Below are positions 17,622 to 26,465 of a stretch of DNA of 64,000 nucleotides, piece after piece. The position numbers and the translations under genes were made by a program. Source of the stretch: JAAYJR01 sp964540755. Its GTDB lineage: Bacteria > Bacteroidota > Bacteroidia > Bacteroidales > Prolixibacteraceae. Under the pieces are notes generated by a model. That model searched no databases, was not told the origin of the DNA, and saw only the letters and a list, made by a program, of their open reading frames with translations. The stretch is taken from the NCBI GenBank assembly GCA_964540755.1, contig CAZIOB010000045.1, forward strand, positions 62,001-126,000, given 5' to 3'. The first letter of the stretch is position 1. Every line of letters begins with the position of its first letter.

Positions 17622-18350
17622 ATGGAAAAAATTGAGATCATTCCTGCTATAGATTTAATTGGAGGAAAATGTGTACGTCTTTCCCAGGGGGATTACAACC
17701 AGCAAACAGTATATAATGAAAATCCTCTTGAGGTTGCACTGATGTTTGAATCGGCCGGGATAAAAAGGCTGCATCTGGTCGATCTGGACGGAGCAAAGGC
17801 AAGGCATATTGTAAATCACAGGGTGTTGAAATTGATCTCTTCAAAGACAAATCTCGTAATAGATTTTGGCGGGGGATTGAAATCAGACGAGGATCTTAAG
17901 ATTGTCTTTGAGTGCGGAGCTTCAATGGTCACGGGAGGAAGTATTGCCGTTAAGCAGCCTGACATATTTCAAGGGTGGCTTGAAAAGTATGGCAGTGATA
18001 AGATCATTCTTGGCGCAGATGCGATGAATGGAATGATATCTGTAAGCGGGTGGCAGGAAAACACTTCTATTTCTGTTATTGATTTTATTTCGGGTTATTA
18101 TGATAAGGGAGTCAGGAAGGTTATTTCCACTGACATCAGTCGCGACGGAATGCTGACAGGCCCTTCTCTGGGTTTATATGGCGAAATACAAAAAAAAGTA
18201 CCGGGTATTGAGATAATAGCCAGCGGGGGAGTGGCATCGATAGATGATATTATTGAACTGGCCGATATGGGTATCCCCGGAGTAATAACGGGTAAAGCAA
18301 TTTATGAAGGCAGGATCACTCTTGACGAGATAAAAAAATATAATTTATAG
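17622..18350 (+). CDS. hisA: ProFAR isomerase (phosphoribosylformimino-AICAR ribotide isomerase)
   Basis: Fourth step of histidine synthesis, an Amadori-type isomerisation on a TIM barrel. The first catalytic Asp11 is in IIPAIDLIGGKCVRL. The second acid is in VISTDISRDGMLTGP. Phosphate-binding glycines are in DFGGGLKS and IIASGGV. The 242-residue length is normal. It starts 3 nt after argF', so it is very probably translated from the arginine mRNA. Confidence 0.95.
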   Translation: MEKIEIIPAIDLIGGKCVRLSQGDYNQQTVYNENPLEVALMFESAGIKRLHLVDLDGAKARHIVNHRVLKLISSKTNLVIDFGGGLKSDEDLKIVFECGASMVTGGSIAVKQPDIFQGWLEKYGSDKIILGADAMNGMISVSGWQENTSISVIDFISGYYDKGVRKVISTDISRDGMLTGPSLGLYGEIQKKVPGIEIIASGGVASIDDIIELADMGIPGVITGKAIYEGRITLDEIKKYNL

Positions 18351-18355
18351 AAGTT

Positions 18356-19111
18356 ATGCTTGCAAAGCGGATTATACCATGTTTGGATATACGAAACGGA
18401 CAGACTGTTAAAGGGATTAACTTTCTGGATATACGTGAAGTGGGGGACCCCGTGGAGCTGGGAGCCAGGTATGCTGACGAGGGAGCCGATGAACTTGTTT
18501 ATCTGGACATAACCGCCACCCATGAAGAACGGAAGACTTTCGCTGAACTGGTTAAGCGAATAGCACGGCATATAAATATTCCATTTACAGTTGGCGGAGG
18601 AATAAGTGAGCCTGCCGATGCCGGCACACTGCTCAATGCCGGAGCTGATAAGATATCGATCAACTCCTCTGCGGTCCGCAACCCTGATCTCATAAATGAA
18701 ATGGCTAAAAATTTCGGAAGGCAGTTTGTTGTTGTTGCAATAGATGCAAAAGGCGATGAGAATGATCACTGGTCCGTTACGGTAAACGGAGGCAGGATAG
18801 AAACTGACAAAGAACTCTTTTCCTGGGCCAGGGAAGCAGAAGACAGAGGGGCAGGCGAGATACTTTTTACCTCAATGAATCACGACGGCACAAAAAACGG
18901 ATTTGCCAACAGGCAGCTGGCGAAACTATCCGGGATGTTGAGGATACCGGTTATCGCATCAGGAGGTGCAGGGACAAAAGAACATTTTTTGGATGTTTTC
19001 ACTGTGGGTAAGGCCGACGCAGGTCTTGCAGCCAGTATTTTTCATTATAATGAAATTCCTATTCCCGTCCTTAAACAATATTTGAAAGAAAATGGAATTA
19101 TAGTTAGATAG
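18356..19111 (+). CDS. hisF: Imidazole glycerol phosphate synthase, cyclase subunit
   Basis: TIM-barrel lyase that makes imidazole glycerol phosphate and AICAR, using ammonia from the glutaminase HisH. Asp11 is in RIIPCLDIRNG, and the second catalytic aspartate is in VVVAIDAKGD. PFTVGGGISEPAD and VIASGGAGT are phosphate-binding loops. The 251-residue length is normal. It starts 5 nt after hisA. Its obligate partner hisH is not found in this window. Confidence 0.96.
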   Translation: MLAKRIIPCLDIRNGQTVKGINFLDIREVGDPVELGARYADEGADELVYLDITATHEERKTFAELVKRIARHINIPFTVGGGISEPADAGTLLNAGADKISINSSAVRNPDLINEMAKNFGRQFVVVAIDAKGDENDHWSVTVNGGRIETDKELFSWAREAEDRGAGEILFTSMNHDGTKNGFANRQLAKLSGMLRIPVIASGGAGTKEHFLDVFTVGKADAGLAASIFHYNEIPIPVLKQYLKENGIIVR

Positions 19112-19131
19112 TATATTTTAAATGGTAAAAG

Positions 19132-19743
19132 ATGATAGATATCGGAAAGATAGATTTTGAAAAGTCGGGCGGACTGATACCTGTTGTGATACAGGATTAT
19201 TCCTCACTAAAGGTGTTGATGGTTGGATTTATGAATGAAGAGGCTCTCCGTACGACAGTGAAAACAGGCCTGGTGACTTTTTTTAGCAGGACTAAAAAAC
19301 GGTTGTGGACAAAAGGGGAGGAGTCGGGTAATTATCTTACAGTTGTAAGTCTGGCAGCTGACTGTGACAATGATACTATTCTTGTAAAAGCTGACCCTGC
19401 CGGTCCTGTTTGCCATACAGGTGCAGACACATGTTTTTTTGAAAACAATCAGGGTGATGATGTCAGTTTTCTCAGCTATCTGCAGGATTTTATAGAGAAC
19501 AGGAAGAGGGAGAAGCCTGGCGGTTCTTATACCACTTCCCTGTTTGAAGCAGGAGTGGGTAAGATATCCCAGAAAGTAGGGGAAGAGGCTGTAGAAACTA
19601 TTATAGGAGCTATGTCGGGAGATGATGAGAATTTTATTTATGAAAGCGGGGATCTTTTGTATCACCTGATAGTCCTTCTGACATATAAAGGATACCGTAT
19701 TGAGGATGCAGTAAGAGAATTAAAGAAAAGGCACAAGTTTTAG
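19132..19743 (+). CDS. hisIE: Bifunctional phosphoribosyl-AMP cyclohydrolase / phosphoribosyl-ATP pyrophosphatase
   Basis: Catalyses steps two and three of histidine synthesis. The N-terminal HisI domain (about 1-110) has FSRTKKRLWTKGEESGN and the metal-binding DCDNDTILVKADPAGPVCHTG region. The C-terminal HisE domain (about 115-203) has an alpha-helical nucleotide-pyrophosphatase fold with GEEAVETIIGA. Its 203 residues are usual for the fused form. It is the last gene of the run, and a GC-rich hairpin follows at once. Confidence 0.96.
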   Translation: MIDIGKIDFEKSGGLIPVVIQDYSSLKVLMVGFMNEEALRTTVKTGLVTFFSRTKKRLWTKGEESGNYLTVVSLAADCDNDTILVKADPAGPVCHTGADTCFFENNQGDDVSFLSYLQDFIENRKREKPGGSYTTSLFEAGVGKISQKVGEEAVETIIGAMSGDDENFIYESGDLLYHLIVLLTYKGYRIEDAVRELKKRHKF

Positions 19744-19746
19744 AAA

Positions 19747-19774
19747 CCGGCCAACCCTCAGCAGGGCCGGCCGG
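19747..19774 (+). terminator. Hairpin at the end of the arg-pro-his operon
   Basis: CCGGCC (19747-19752) pairs with GGCCGG (19769-19774). A 2x2 internal loop leads to an inner CCCT/AGGG stem with a CAGC loop. It starts 3 nt after the hisIE stop. No T run follows directly, so termination may depend on Rho or the hairpin may act mainly as a 3'-end stabiliser. Confidence 0.55.
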
Positions 19775-19850
19775 CAATTGATTTGATAAACAAACAAACA
19801 AACTTTCTTTTTATATTTTTAGGTTTAAGATGTAAATCAATTTTAAACTG

Positions 19851-20495
19851 CTAAAGAGAAAAACCTGCTATAATAAAAAACTGTTCTGAAGAAGGATTCA
19901 GAACGGCAGATCCTGATACAGGCAGTGAAAATGTATCTGTAATCCTGATTGTTTTGGTAGTGCTGATCCCGATATTGCAAACATTAAACTCCCTGTCAAC
20001 CGTATAGGCTCCGTCACCCGCCCCGAGTGTCAGGGCAACGGGACCGGCAGATAAGCCTGCTTCCAGGTAGATATCACCCTTGCCATCGTTTATCATATAA
20101 GCGCTCATAAGTGAGAATTTGCCTGCATTGAGACTGACCATCGGCTCAATAAAATGAGATGTGCTTTCAACCCAGCTTGTCCCCGGATAATAATAATCAG
20201 TTAAGGTAAATTCAAGAAAGGACCCTTTTTTATCAAACGGCAATAAATAACCTGCATACAGGTCAGCCTCCGCTGCTTCGTTTGTGGATATATTATAAGA
20301 ACCCCAGCCACCGATTGTAAAACCACCGGCAGTAAAATGGATATCCGGCTGCAGTGCCGGACCGGAACCAAATTTTGTGCCCCTCCATACATAACAACTA
20401 TAAACATCAATTCCCGTGCTCCATTCCTGAGAATAAACATTATTTGAAAGAACTGTCAATAAACTAAACACTGTAATAATAATGTACTTTTTCAT
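19851..20495 (-). CDS. TorF-like putative outer membrane beta-barrel protein
   Basis: A 214-residue exported protein. A signal peptide (about residues 1-22, hydrophobic IIITVFSLLTVLSNNVYS, cleavage near YSQ) is followed by alternating amphipathic strands rich in aromatic residues and Gly, ending in Phe-Ser-Leu. WRGTKFGSGPALQPDIHF resembles the start of the TorF/Gcw_chp family of putative porins. The family's function is not established. It stands alone between the hisIE end and an AT-rich gap. Its upstream DNA is nearly the same as that of the NifX-domain gene at 62074-62403, so the two are probably regulated together. Confidence 0.6.
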   Translation of the reverse strand: MKKYIIITVFSLLTVLSNNVYSQEWSTGIDVYSCYVWRGTKFGSGPALQPDIHFTAGGFTIGGWGSYNISTNEAAEADLYAGYLLPFDKKGSFLEFTLTDYYYPGTSWVESTSHFIEPMVSLNAGKFSLMSAYMINDGKGDIYLEAGLSAGPVALTLGAGDGAYTVDREFNVCNIGISTTKTIRITDTFSLPVSGSAVLNPSSEQFFIIAGFSL

Positions 20496-20584
20496 GATTA
20501 AAATTAATTATTTTCAAAGGCATCATATGGAACTCGCATAGGTTTTAATCATACACTTGTGTGATTTTTCAATCATGCTTGTTT
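20496..20584 (-). repeat. Shared upstream element, copy A
   Basis: The 89 nt directly before the TorF-like gene match the 89 nt before the NifX-domain gene (62406-62494) at 77 positions by eye, with no gap. The blocks include an AT-rich leader, a -7-like TGCCTTTG on the minus strand (20522-20515), a conserved CATATGGAAC-containing spacer and the imperfect palindrome ACAC-TT-GTGT at 20553-20562. The palindrome centre is about 62 nt from the ATG, a place expected for an activator site near the promoter. The region reads as a conserved promoter plus operator. Confidence 0.65.
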
Positions 20585-21125
20585 CATATTATCATTCTTT
20601 AATATTTTTACTTAATTCTTGTTCTGTATATAAATATATAAATTATTTTGACAGACCCCTATATTTTTACGGGGCAATTTTAAATTTATATGTAATTATT
20701 GATATCCACCCCCCTCATTATTAATAATAGCAATTCAAAAATGAAATAAATTATATTACAGTGTTATATATTATTAAAAATTAATCATGTAAATTAACAA
20801 ATTATTAATATATGTCATATTAAAGGAACAATATGATATAATTTTTGACTAATATTATAAAAAATGTAGAGCAATTAGATTAAATTATATAAAAAAGATA
20901 TTGTATATAATAAGTATAACGGCAAGATAAATCTGTTATAAGATTGGGAAATAAGAATGCACTAATTAAGGAAAATAATGATGCATGATTTATAATCAGG
21001 ATTCTTGTTTATTAAGATATCTTTGCTCAAAGAAACAGGAATGTATGGCTTCACGGACTTAACAGTAAAGTGAAAGTTAAGTATGAGGTCGATCAGATAT
21101 TATTTAAATTAAAAAAGGATCGATA
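20585..21125. other. AT-rich intergenic region, no gene seen
   Basis: About 540 nt with very high A+T, made of short runs of T and A. I found no ORF with protein-like composition, no tRNA, no strong hairpin and no full TTG/TAnnTTTG promoter. It lies between the start of the TorF-like gene and the stop of the first GT-C gene. Confidence 0.6.
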
Positions 21126-22790
21126 CTATTGAAAAAGTTGATCATACCCGTAACTATTTATTTCTCCCCTGATCATATTCTTTGATCTGGTATAAAACTC
21201 GAGAGGAACTTCCCTGTCAACTCTGTAATCGGGTATTGTAATCTGTATTGATGCACTTCCTTGTGGTTCAATTTTATATCTTTCGGAACTGTAGGTTAAA
21301 GGGACAAAATCTATTTCATTCCTGTTCTGTTTGACAGCCAGGGCCGGAATAGATATATGTTCCGTACAGATAGTATAATCATTAGTGTTTGTAAGTATGA
21401 AATCGAAAATTATTTCCAAGCCGGTTTTTTCTGTATTAACCAGGTCGATTGTGAGTCCTTCCAATGGCTGAAATTCTTCAATTATAATATAACCCTTCAT
21501 TTGTCCTGTTACCATTTTTGTAAGGTTTGGGGGATTAAGGTCTTTTGACTGTATTGCGAACAGTTCCTCACCCCTGGCATATTTCTCTTCATCCCAAAGG
21601 TCATATTGCGTATATCTGTAATTAGGTGTTGACAGCTGGACTGCTGAATCGCCGCTGTAAAAGATATAGTTGCTCAGTGCTGCATAATTATTAAAAAAGC
21701 CTGCCTTTCTGCCGCCGGCCATATTTTTTATTTCCTTTGCATGTTCCTCCCGGTTGTAGAAAGTCCTTTTCACACGGCCCACATCCGGGATCACATCCAT
21801 TGCAAGATAGATACGGAACAGCAGCATTAAAGCTATTACCGGCACAGCAAGACGCTTGAACCATATCTTTGTTTTTTGAGTGGAGCTTATTAAGGGATAC
21901 ACAGCTATCATCAGCATGGGAGTCACGGCAGCAGTCCAGTGAGCTTCTATCCGGTTTTTAAAACTCATTAAAAGGAAAATAATCAGAAATCCGAGAATAT
22001 TAAATATCAGGGCTTTGTCGAAGTTGTCCCTGATCCTGAATTTTGTCAGTTTCCAGTAAACAATTACGCCGGTTATTGGTCCTGCTATAATCAGCTGATC
22101 GCGGAGATAGGGGAGGACATATTTCAGCCGGAATGGCTTTGCACGCTCAACAAGATGATATCTGAAAGTAGGGAATTCATTCCGGATTTGCCAATATATA
22201 TGAGGAGAAAGTAATAAGAGCGATAAAACAACAATTATCCAGAAATATTTTTGTCTGAGTAGCTTTAGATTGGAAAGGACCGTAAATCCGAGTATCAAAA
22301 AAGCATGATATTTACTGTATATCATAGCTGAAATCACTATAGCCATTGTTATAGAAAGCTTCAGTCCGGGTTGCAAGATGAATTTGCGGTAAAGAACCAG
22401 AAACAATACGGTAAAAAAGAGAAGCGGCGCATCCGGAAGAGCGAGGAATCCTGCTATATGAGTATGGACAAGGGGAAATGAAAATACAAAAACAGTCAGA
22501 AAGAACAGCTCTTTCTGTTCGTTCAGCTCATTTAAAATCATTGCGAGAGTAATTGTTGACAGTAAAACAAGTACCAGTCTGATGCCCGCTTCACCAGGCA
22601 GTAATGAATAACCTGCACGGATCAGAATTGCTATCATGGGAGGGTGGTCAAAATATCCCCAGGCAGGATTTTGGGAATACATCCAGTAATATGATTCATC
22701 AGAATGAAGACCTGTGAATATGGATTGTATCAGGTTTATCAAAAACCATCCTCCTAATATTAAATAGTGATATCTGTTCAGATTCTTCAT
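21126..22790 (-). CDS. GT-C (ArnT/PMT-like) membrane glycosyltransferase 1
   Basis: A 554-residue integral membrane protein with about ten transmembrane helices, then a soluble C-terminal part (from about 340). The first periplasmic loop has the acidic motif LHSDESYYWMYSQNP followed by YFDHPPMIA, as in GT39/GT83 enzymes that take a polyprenyl-phosphate sugar donor. The acceptor is unknown: lipid A, cell-surface glycan and protein are all possible. The C-terminal extension is beta-rich and may bind the acceptor. It is the last of three GT-C genes on the minus strand, 113 nt from the next. Confidence 0.75.
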   Translation of the reverse strand: MKNLNRYHYLILGGWFLINLIQSIFTGLHSDESYYWMYSQNPAWGYFDHPPMIAILIRAGYSLLPGEAGIRLVLVLLSTITLAMILNELNEQKELFFLTVFVFSFPLVHTHIAGFLALPDAPLLFFTVLFLVLYRKFILQPGLKLSITMAIVISAMIYSKYHAFLILGFTVLSNLKLLRQKYFWIIVVLSLLLLSPHIYWQIRNEFPTFRYHLVERAKPFRLKYVLPYLRDQLIIAGPITGVIVYWKLTKFRIRDNFDKALIFNILGFLIIFLLMSFKNRIEAHWTAAVTPMLMIAVYPLISSTQKTKIWFKRLAVPVIALMLLFRIYLAMDVIPDVGRVKRTFYNREEHAKEIKNMAGGRKAGFFNNYAALSNYIFYSGDSAVQLSTPNYRYTQYDLWDEEKYARGEELFAIQSKDLNPPNLTKMVTGQMKGYIIIEEFQPLEGLTIDLVNTEKTGLEIIFDFILTNTNDYTICTEHISIPALAVKQNRNEIDFVPLTYSSERYKIEPQGSASIQITIPDYRVDREVPLEFYTRSKNMIRGEINSYGYDQLFQ

Positions 22791-22903
22791 TTATAAAAAA
22801 TTATATGGTTAAGTTTTTTAAAAACCTTTAGAATGAATGGCTTCCATTTTTCTTTAAACATTATTAAACCTTATAAAAAATGAACATGGACTCTTCATAT
22901 TAA

Positions 22904-24544
22904 TTATTTTGGTTCAGCGATCAGATAATGTTGCCCGTTTTTTTTCAGTTCAGCTATGGGTTCCCGTAAAATACCGGGGAATTTACCGGCAGGCACACGT
23001 GAATATTCTTCTGATCCTTTACAAATTCCGTATCCCTCAAGATTCAGATATTTTTGATCTTTTTCCCTAAAGACAAGAAAATGATCCTGTCCTTCAGGAA
23101 CATTATAAACTGTGTCCATGCTGACCACCTCAAAATTACCATGACTGTGTATTCTTATGTTTGACGCTGTACGGATATTGCCGTAAACATATACTTTTTC
23201 TTTTTCAGTGATGCCTTTTTCCTTTAAAGCATTTACCAGTTGTTCTCCCGGTCCGGGCATTATAAGAGGATGCAGCAGGACAAAAATATTAAAATATAAA
23301 AGCATGACCCCGTTTGCCAGCAGGATCTCAGTTGAAACCTTTTTGAGAAGTCCTGCAAAATATGAAGATACAAGGATCAGGGCAAATATTATACCTGCTA
23401 CAAGTATCTTTTCCGGTAAAATAAAAACCGCATATAAAATATTTACAGATAATGTTATCATTACCATTGCCAGAAAAAAATTAAAAACCGGTTTTCCCCA
23501 CCGTATTTCCGACCTGCTTATGATCCATGCAAAAAACAGGGAAGTAAGTGGTACAACAGGCAAAATATACCTGTCGTAGAATTTGAATACCGCTCCCGAC
23601 ATAATTATTAACATCACCAGCCAGCCAGCTGTAAATCCGAAGACCGACTTTGATTTATTATCTAATATGCTGATAAAGGATTTAATTTTTTCAGGTCTGG
23701 ACAGCACGATCACGATCCATGGCAGGGAAAATGCCAGTAAGGTAACTATGCCTATAAATGCATTTATAAATATCTGTGATATGCGGAATGCTACACGGTC
23801 ACCTACCTGATCGGCAAAAAACGAGGATAAATATGTTGTACCGTGTTCAACATACATAATGACAAACCAGCTTAAAGCTACAGCAAGTGAAGTGAGAATT
23901 GCCGGAGTATGAATCAGCTGCCTGATATTTTTCCGTTTCCATAGATTAAAAAGGATATACAGAATACTTATCCCTGAAAAAGCTGCGGCCGGAATCCCTT
24001 TTGTTTCAAATGCCAGTGCAGCGCCCATATAAGCCATCCAGTAATACCTTGTCCTGATATTCTCAGAAATCAATATTTCAAGGAATCCCCATGCACTTAT
24101 TGCAAGGAAAAGAACCAGCAGAATGTCGGGGATGGAACGGCTGGCGCTCATTAATGCCAGCGGATTGGAAGCTGTAATGAAAGCTGACAGAAAGGCTGTT
24201 TTGTTATTTCCTGTAAGTGATCTTGCCATAAAAAATACAATGACTGTCAGCATAGCCCCTGCCAGCCAGAAAAGAAGCCTGGAGGAGAATTTACTTATAC
24301 CCAGTATTTTATAACTGCCCATCAGAACCCAGTAAGTAAGTATCGGTTTTTTAAACCTTGGAGATCCGTCAGCTTTATAAGGAGTAAAACACTCATTTTT
24401 ATCCATCATCTGCAAAACGGCATCTGTATAATATTTTTCATCAGGATAATAAAAAACATAATCCAGTGCACCAGGAGCAGAATATATCAGAAAAATAACA
24501 GGTATTATCAGCCAGTTATATTTGTGTAATATATTTTTCTGCAT
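22904..24544 (-). CDS. GT-C (ArnT/PMT-like) membrane glycosyltransferase 2
   Basis: A 546-residue polytopic membrane protein. The family signature is YPDEKYYTDAVLQMM in the first outer loop, then FKKPILTYWVL. These correspond to the catalytic acidic residue and the donor-binding Lys/Pro segment of ArnT-like enzymes. About eleven hydrophobic segments are visible, followed by a short soluble domain of about 110 residues. Specificity cannot be read from sequence. It is separated from the upstream gene by only 4 nt, so the two are co-transcribed and likely translationally coupled. Confidence 0.78.
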   Translation of the reverse strand: MQKNILHKYNWLIIPVIFLIYSAPGALDYVFYYPDEKYYTDAVLQMMDKNECFTPYKADGSPRFKKPILTYWVLMGSYKILGISKFSSRLLFWLAGAMLTVIVFFMARSLTGNNKTAFLSAFITASNPLALMSASRSIPDILLVLFLAISAWGFLEILISENIRTRYYWMAYMGAALAFETKGIPAAAFSGISILYILFNLWKRKNIRQLIHTPAILTSLAVALSWFVIMYVEHGTTYLSSFFADQVGDRVAFRISQIFINAFIGIVTLLAFSLPWIVIVLSRPEKIKSFISILDNKSKSVFGFTAGWLVMLIIMSGAVFKFYDRYILPVVPLTSLFFAWIISRSEIRWGKPVFNFFLAMVMITLSVNILYAVFILPEKILVAGIIFALILVSSYFAGLLKKVSTEILLANGVMLLYFNIFVLLHPLIMPGPGEQLVNALKEKGITEKEKVYVYGNIRTASNIRIHSHGNFEVVSMDTVYNVPEGQDHFLVFREKDQKYLNLEGYGICKGSEEYSRVPAGKFPGILREPIAELKKNGQHYLIAEPK

Positions 24545-24548
24545 ATTA

Positions 24549-26168
24549 TCAGTATTTTACAAGGTACATGGGTTTTAAAACTTCATCCCTTGTTTTGGGA
24601 TTAATGAAGAGTCCGCCTTTATTTAGATAAAGATGGCGATATTCAATGACAGTATCGGCTTTCACATTAAAATCCCTAATAAATTCATAACCTTTGTCAT
24701 CAGTAAAGATCCAGTTACCCTCTGTGCCTGCAACAGCCCTGGCCGCTTCGGCTGAAGGAAGCTGTTTTGCCATTGGGTTGCTGTAAAAAAAGAGTTCATA
24801 CTGAGAATAGTTAAAATTAAAAAGAACATCTTCCTCCTCTGCCACTCTGGTATATAACCTGGCTGCTTTTGGCGGAGCCTGGAAACTAAAAATATATGGA
24901 TAGACATGGGTATTCAGAAGTATAGTCAGACAGGCAAAAACAATTGCCGAAGGAAGAAGTATTCTTGTAACGTGATTTCCGGCTTTTAAAACAACATACA
25001 CAGCCGCAAGCAATCCTGCTGCTGCAATAATCCAGAAATACCATGGTGGAAGAGGAAATAGAAAAAATGCAATACCGGCAATTCCTATCCACAGTATAAT
25101 AAATACTCCTGTTTGAACGGAACTGAATATTTTCAAAAGCACGGATCTGTTTTGAATTGCAATTTCTATCCATTTAGCTGTCAATACCGCAATCAACGGC
25201 ATGACTACAAATATATAATTGGGAAGTTGATTTTTAGATATATTTATTATGATAAAAAAGATCCAGATTCCTGTTAAAGTAAAATATTCTGATGACCGGA
25301 AATTATTTTTAAAAAGAGTCCTGAATTCATAAAAGGCAGCAATATAAAAGATCAGGCTCCAGGGAAGGAACAGATAAAGGAGATTGTGAAAGAAAAAAAA
25401 CGGATCGTTGGCAGATTCCAGATAAGAACCGGTAATTCTGCCCACATTATTATCCCAGAAAAAGAAGGCCAGCCCTTTCAGTCCAAACTGGTTGAAAAGT
25501 CCTGCCAGTGCGGGACTCATAATAATCAGTGAAAGTAAGATTCCCAGGTACCACCTGTAATCGGCAAATGATCTGAATTTTTTCTTCAATAACAGGTGAC
25601 CGCTGACTGCAAGGGCAGGTATCACTGCACCGAATGGGCCTTTTGTAAGCATTGCAAGTCCGATACCTGTAAATCCAAGTATCCAGTATCTGTTTTTACC
25701 GGTTTTAATAAATTCATGTAATTGCCATAATGCAAAAGTGACAAAAGCCTGAAGAGGTGTGTCAGTATGGATGTCCATACTGTAAAGAGAATATATTACG
25801 GAAAAAAACAGCAAAAAAGCTGTAAGCAGTCCGACCCTCCGGTTATACAGACTTTCTCCCAGTTTATAGGCAGAATAGAATCCAAAGAATACCAAAAGCA
25901 AAATGGGTAATTTGAACCAGAAATTTGTAGCTCCGCCAATTGAAATACCTAAAGCACCAAGCCAGAAAAGCATTGGCGGCTTCTGGTCATAAGGCTCGCC
26001 GTGAACTGTCAGGTTTATATAGTTACCATTCTGATAAATTTCTCTTGCAATTGTGGCATATTTACCGGAATCCCTGGTAACATCGATATATAACCCTGTA
26101 AAATAGGAGACCAGCATAAATCCGGCGACAGAAAAAAAAATAATACGGATAGCTTTATTCTGCAACAT
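24549..26168 (-). CDS. GT-C (ArnT/PMT-like) membrane glycosyltransferase 3
   Basis: A 539-residue polytopic membrane protein and the first gene of the GT-C trio. The first outer loop has DVTRDSGKYATIAREI, with YDQKPPMLFWLGA next, the same layout as its neighbour. MLTKGPFGAVIPAL and the NVGRITGSYLES segment are typical of ArnT-like 4-amino-arabinose or dolichyl-mannose transferases. It most likely moves a sugar from undecaprenyl phosphate to an acceptor on the periplasmic side. The three proteins are diverged from each other, so they probably have distinct substrates. Confidence 0.78.
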   Translation of the reverse strand: MLQNKAIRIIFFSVAGFMLVSYFTGLYIDVTRDSGKYATIAREIYQNGNYINLTVHGEPYDQKPPMLFWLGALGISIGGATNFWFKLPILLLVFFGFYSAYKLGESLYNRRVGLLTAFLLFFSVIYSLYSMDIHTDTPLQAFVTFALWQLHEFIKTGKNRYWILGFTGIGLAMLTKGPFGAVIPALAVSGHLLLKKKFRSFADYRWYLGILLSLIIMSPALAGLFNQFGLKGLAFFFWDNNVGRITGSYLESANDPFFFFHNLLYLFLPWSLIFYIAAFYEFRTLFKNNFRSSEYFTLTGIWIFFIIINISKNQLPNYIFVVMPLIAVLTAKWIEIAIQNRSVLLKIFSSVQTGVFIILWIGIAGIAFFLFPLPPWYFWIIAAAGLLAAVYVVLKAGNHVTRILLPSAIVFACLTILLNTHVYPYIFSFQAPPKAARLYTRVAEEEDVLFNFNYSQYELFFYSNPMAKQLPSAEAARAVAGTEGNWIFTDDKGYEFIRDFNVKADTVIEYRHLYLNKGGLFINPKTRDEVLKPMYLVKY

Positions 26169-26277
26169 AACCGTTAATTAAGTAAATATTCAGCCCTGTT
26201 GTAACGGACAACAAAAGTGGTAAATTTTTCGTAAATTCTAAAATATAAATAAATCACCCGTTTACAGTCAAAATACA

Positions 26278-26285
26278 TATCTTTG
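26278..26285 (+). promoter_or_regulatory. Putative argH -7 element
   Basis: TATCTTTG matches TAnnTTTG exactly. No clear TTG lies 19 nt upstream. Transcription would start near 26292, leaving a leader of about 175 nt that holds a tiny ORF and a terminator-like hairpin. Confidence 0.4.
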
Positions 26286-26344
26286 TCCGGTATTCAGTTC
26301 ATTAAAGATTTCAGGGAATAATAATTGATCTTAAAAATAATCAG

Positions 26345-26374
26345 ATGTATGATCAACGCCGGCATTACCAGTAA
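26345..26374 (+). CDS. Possible argH leader peptide (9 aa, tandem Arg)
   Basis: ATG followed by eight sense codons and TAA encodes MYDQRRHYQ, with two adjacent arginine codons (CGC CGG). It lies in the untranslated leader between the predicted promoter and a terminator-like hairpin that ends 22 nt before argH. This order is the one expected for ribosome-mediated attenuation. Against it: only two Arg codons, no visible ribosome-binding site, and such a short ORF can arise by chance. Confidence 0.25.
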   Translation: MYDQRRHYQ

Positions 26375-26402
26375 TTTTTTATAATAGCTGATTGAAAAAA
26401 TA

Positions 26403-26443
26403 CCGGATTATCTGCATTATGGATCAGAGATTATCGGTTTTTT
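26403..26443 (+). terminator. Terminator-like hairpin in the argH leader
   Basis: CCG (26403-26405) pairs with CGG (26435-26437). With a bulged G and one T-T mismatch the stem continues as AT-ATCT against AGAT-AT, around a loop of about 12 nt. Six Ts follow (26438-26443). It sits 22 nt before the argH ATG, so it may be an attenuator. It could also end a short transcript. Confidence 0.4.
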
Positions 26444-26465
26444 AACATTAATAAAATTTTTACGG

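Noticed and set aside
19790..19804. A short AAAC tandem repeat after hisIE (also considered as part of a repeat array)
   Set aside because: Only about four 4-nt units, with no spacer structure; simple low-complexity DNA, not a CRISPR or satellite.
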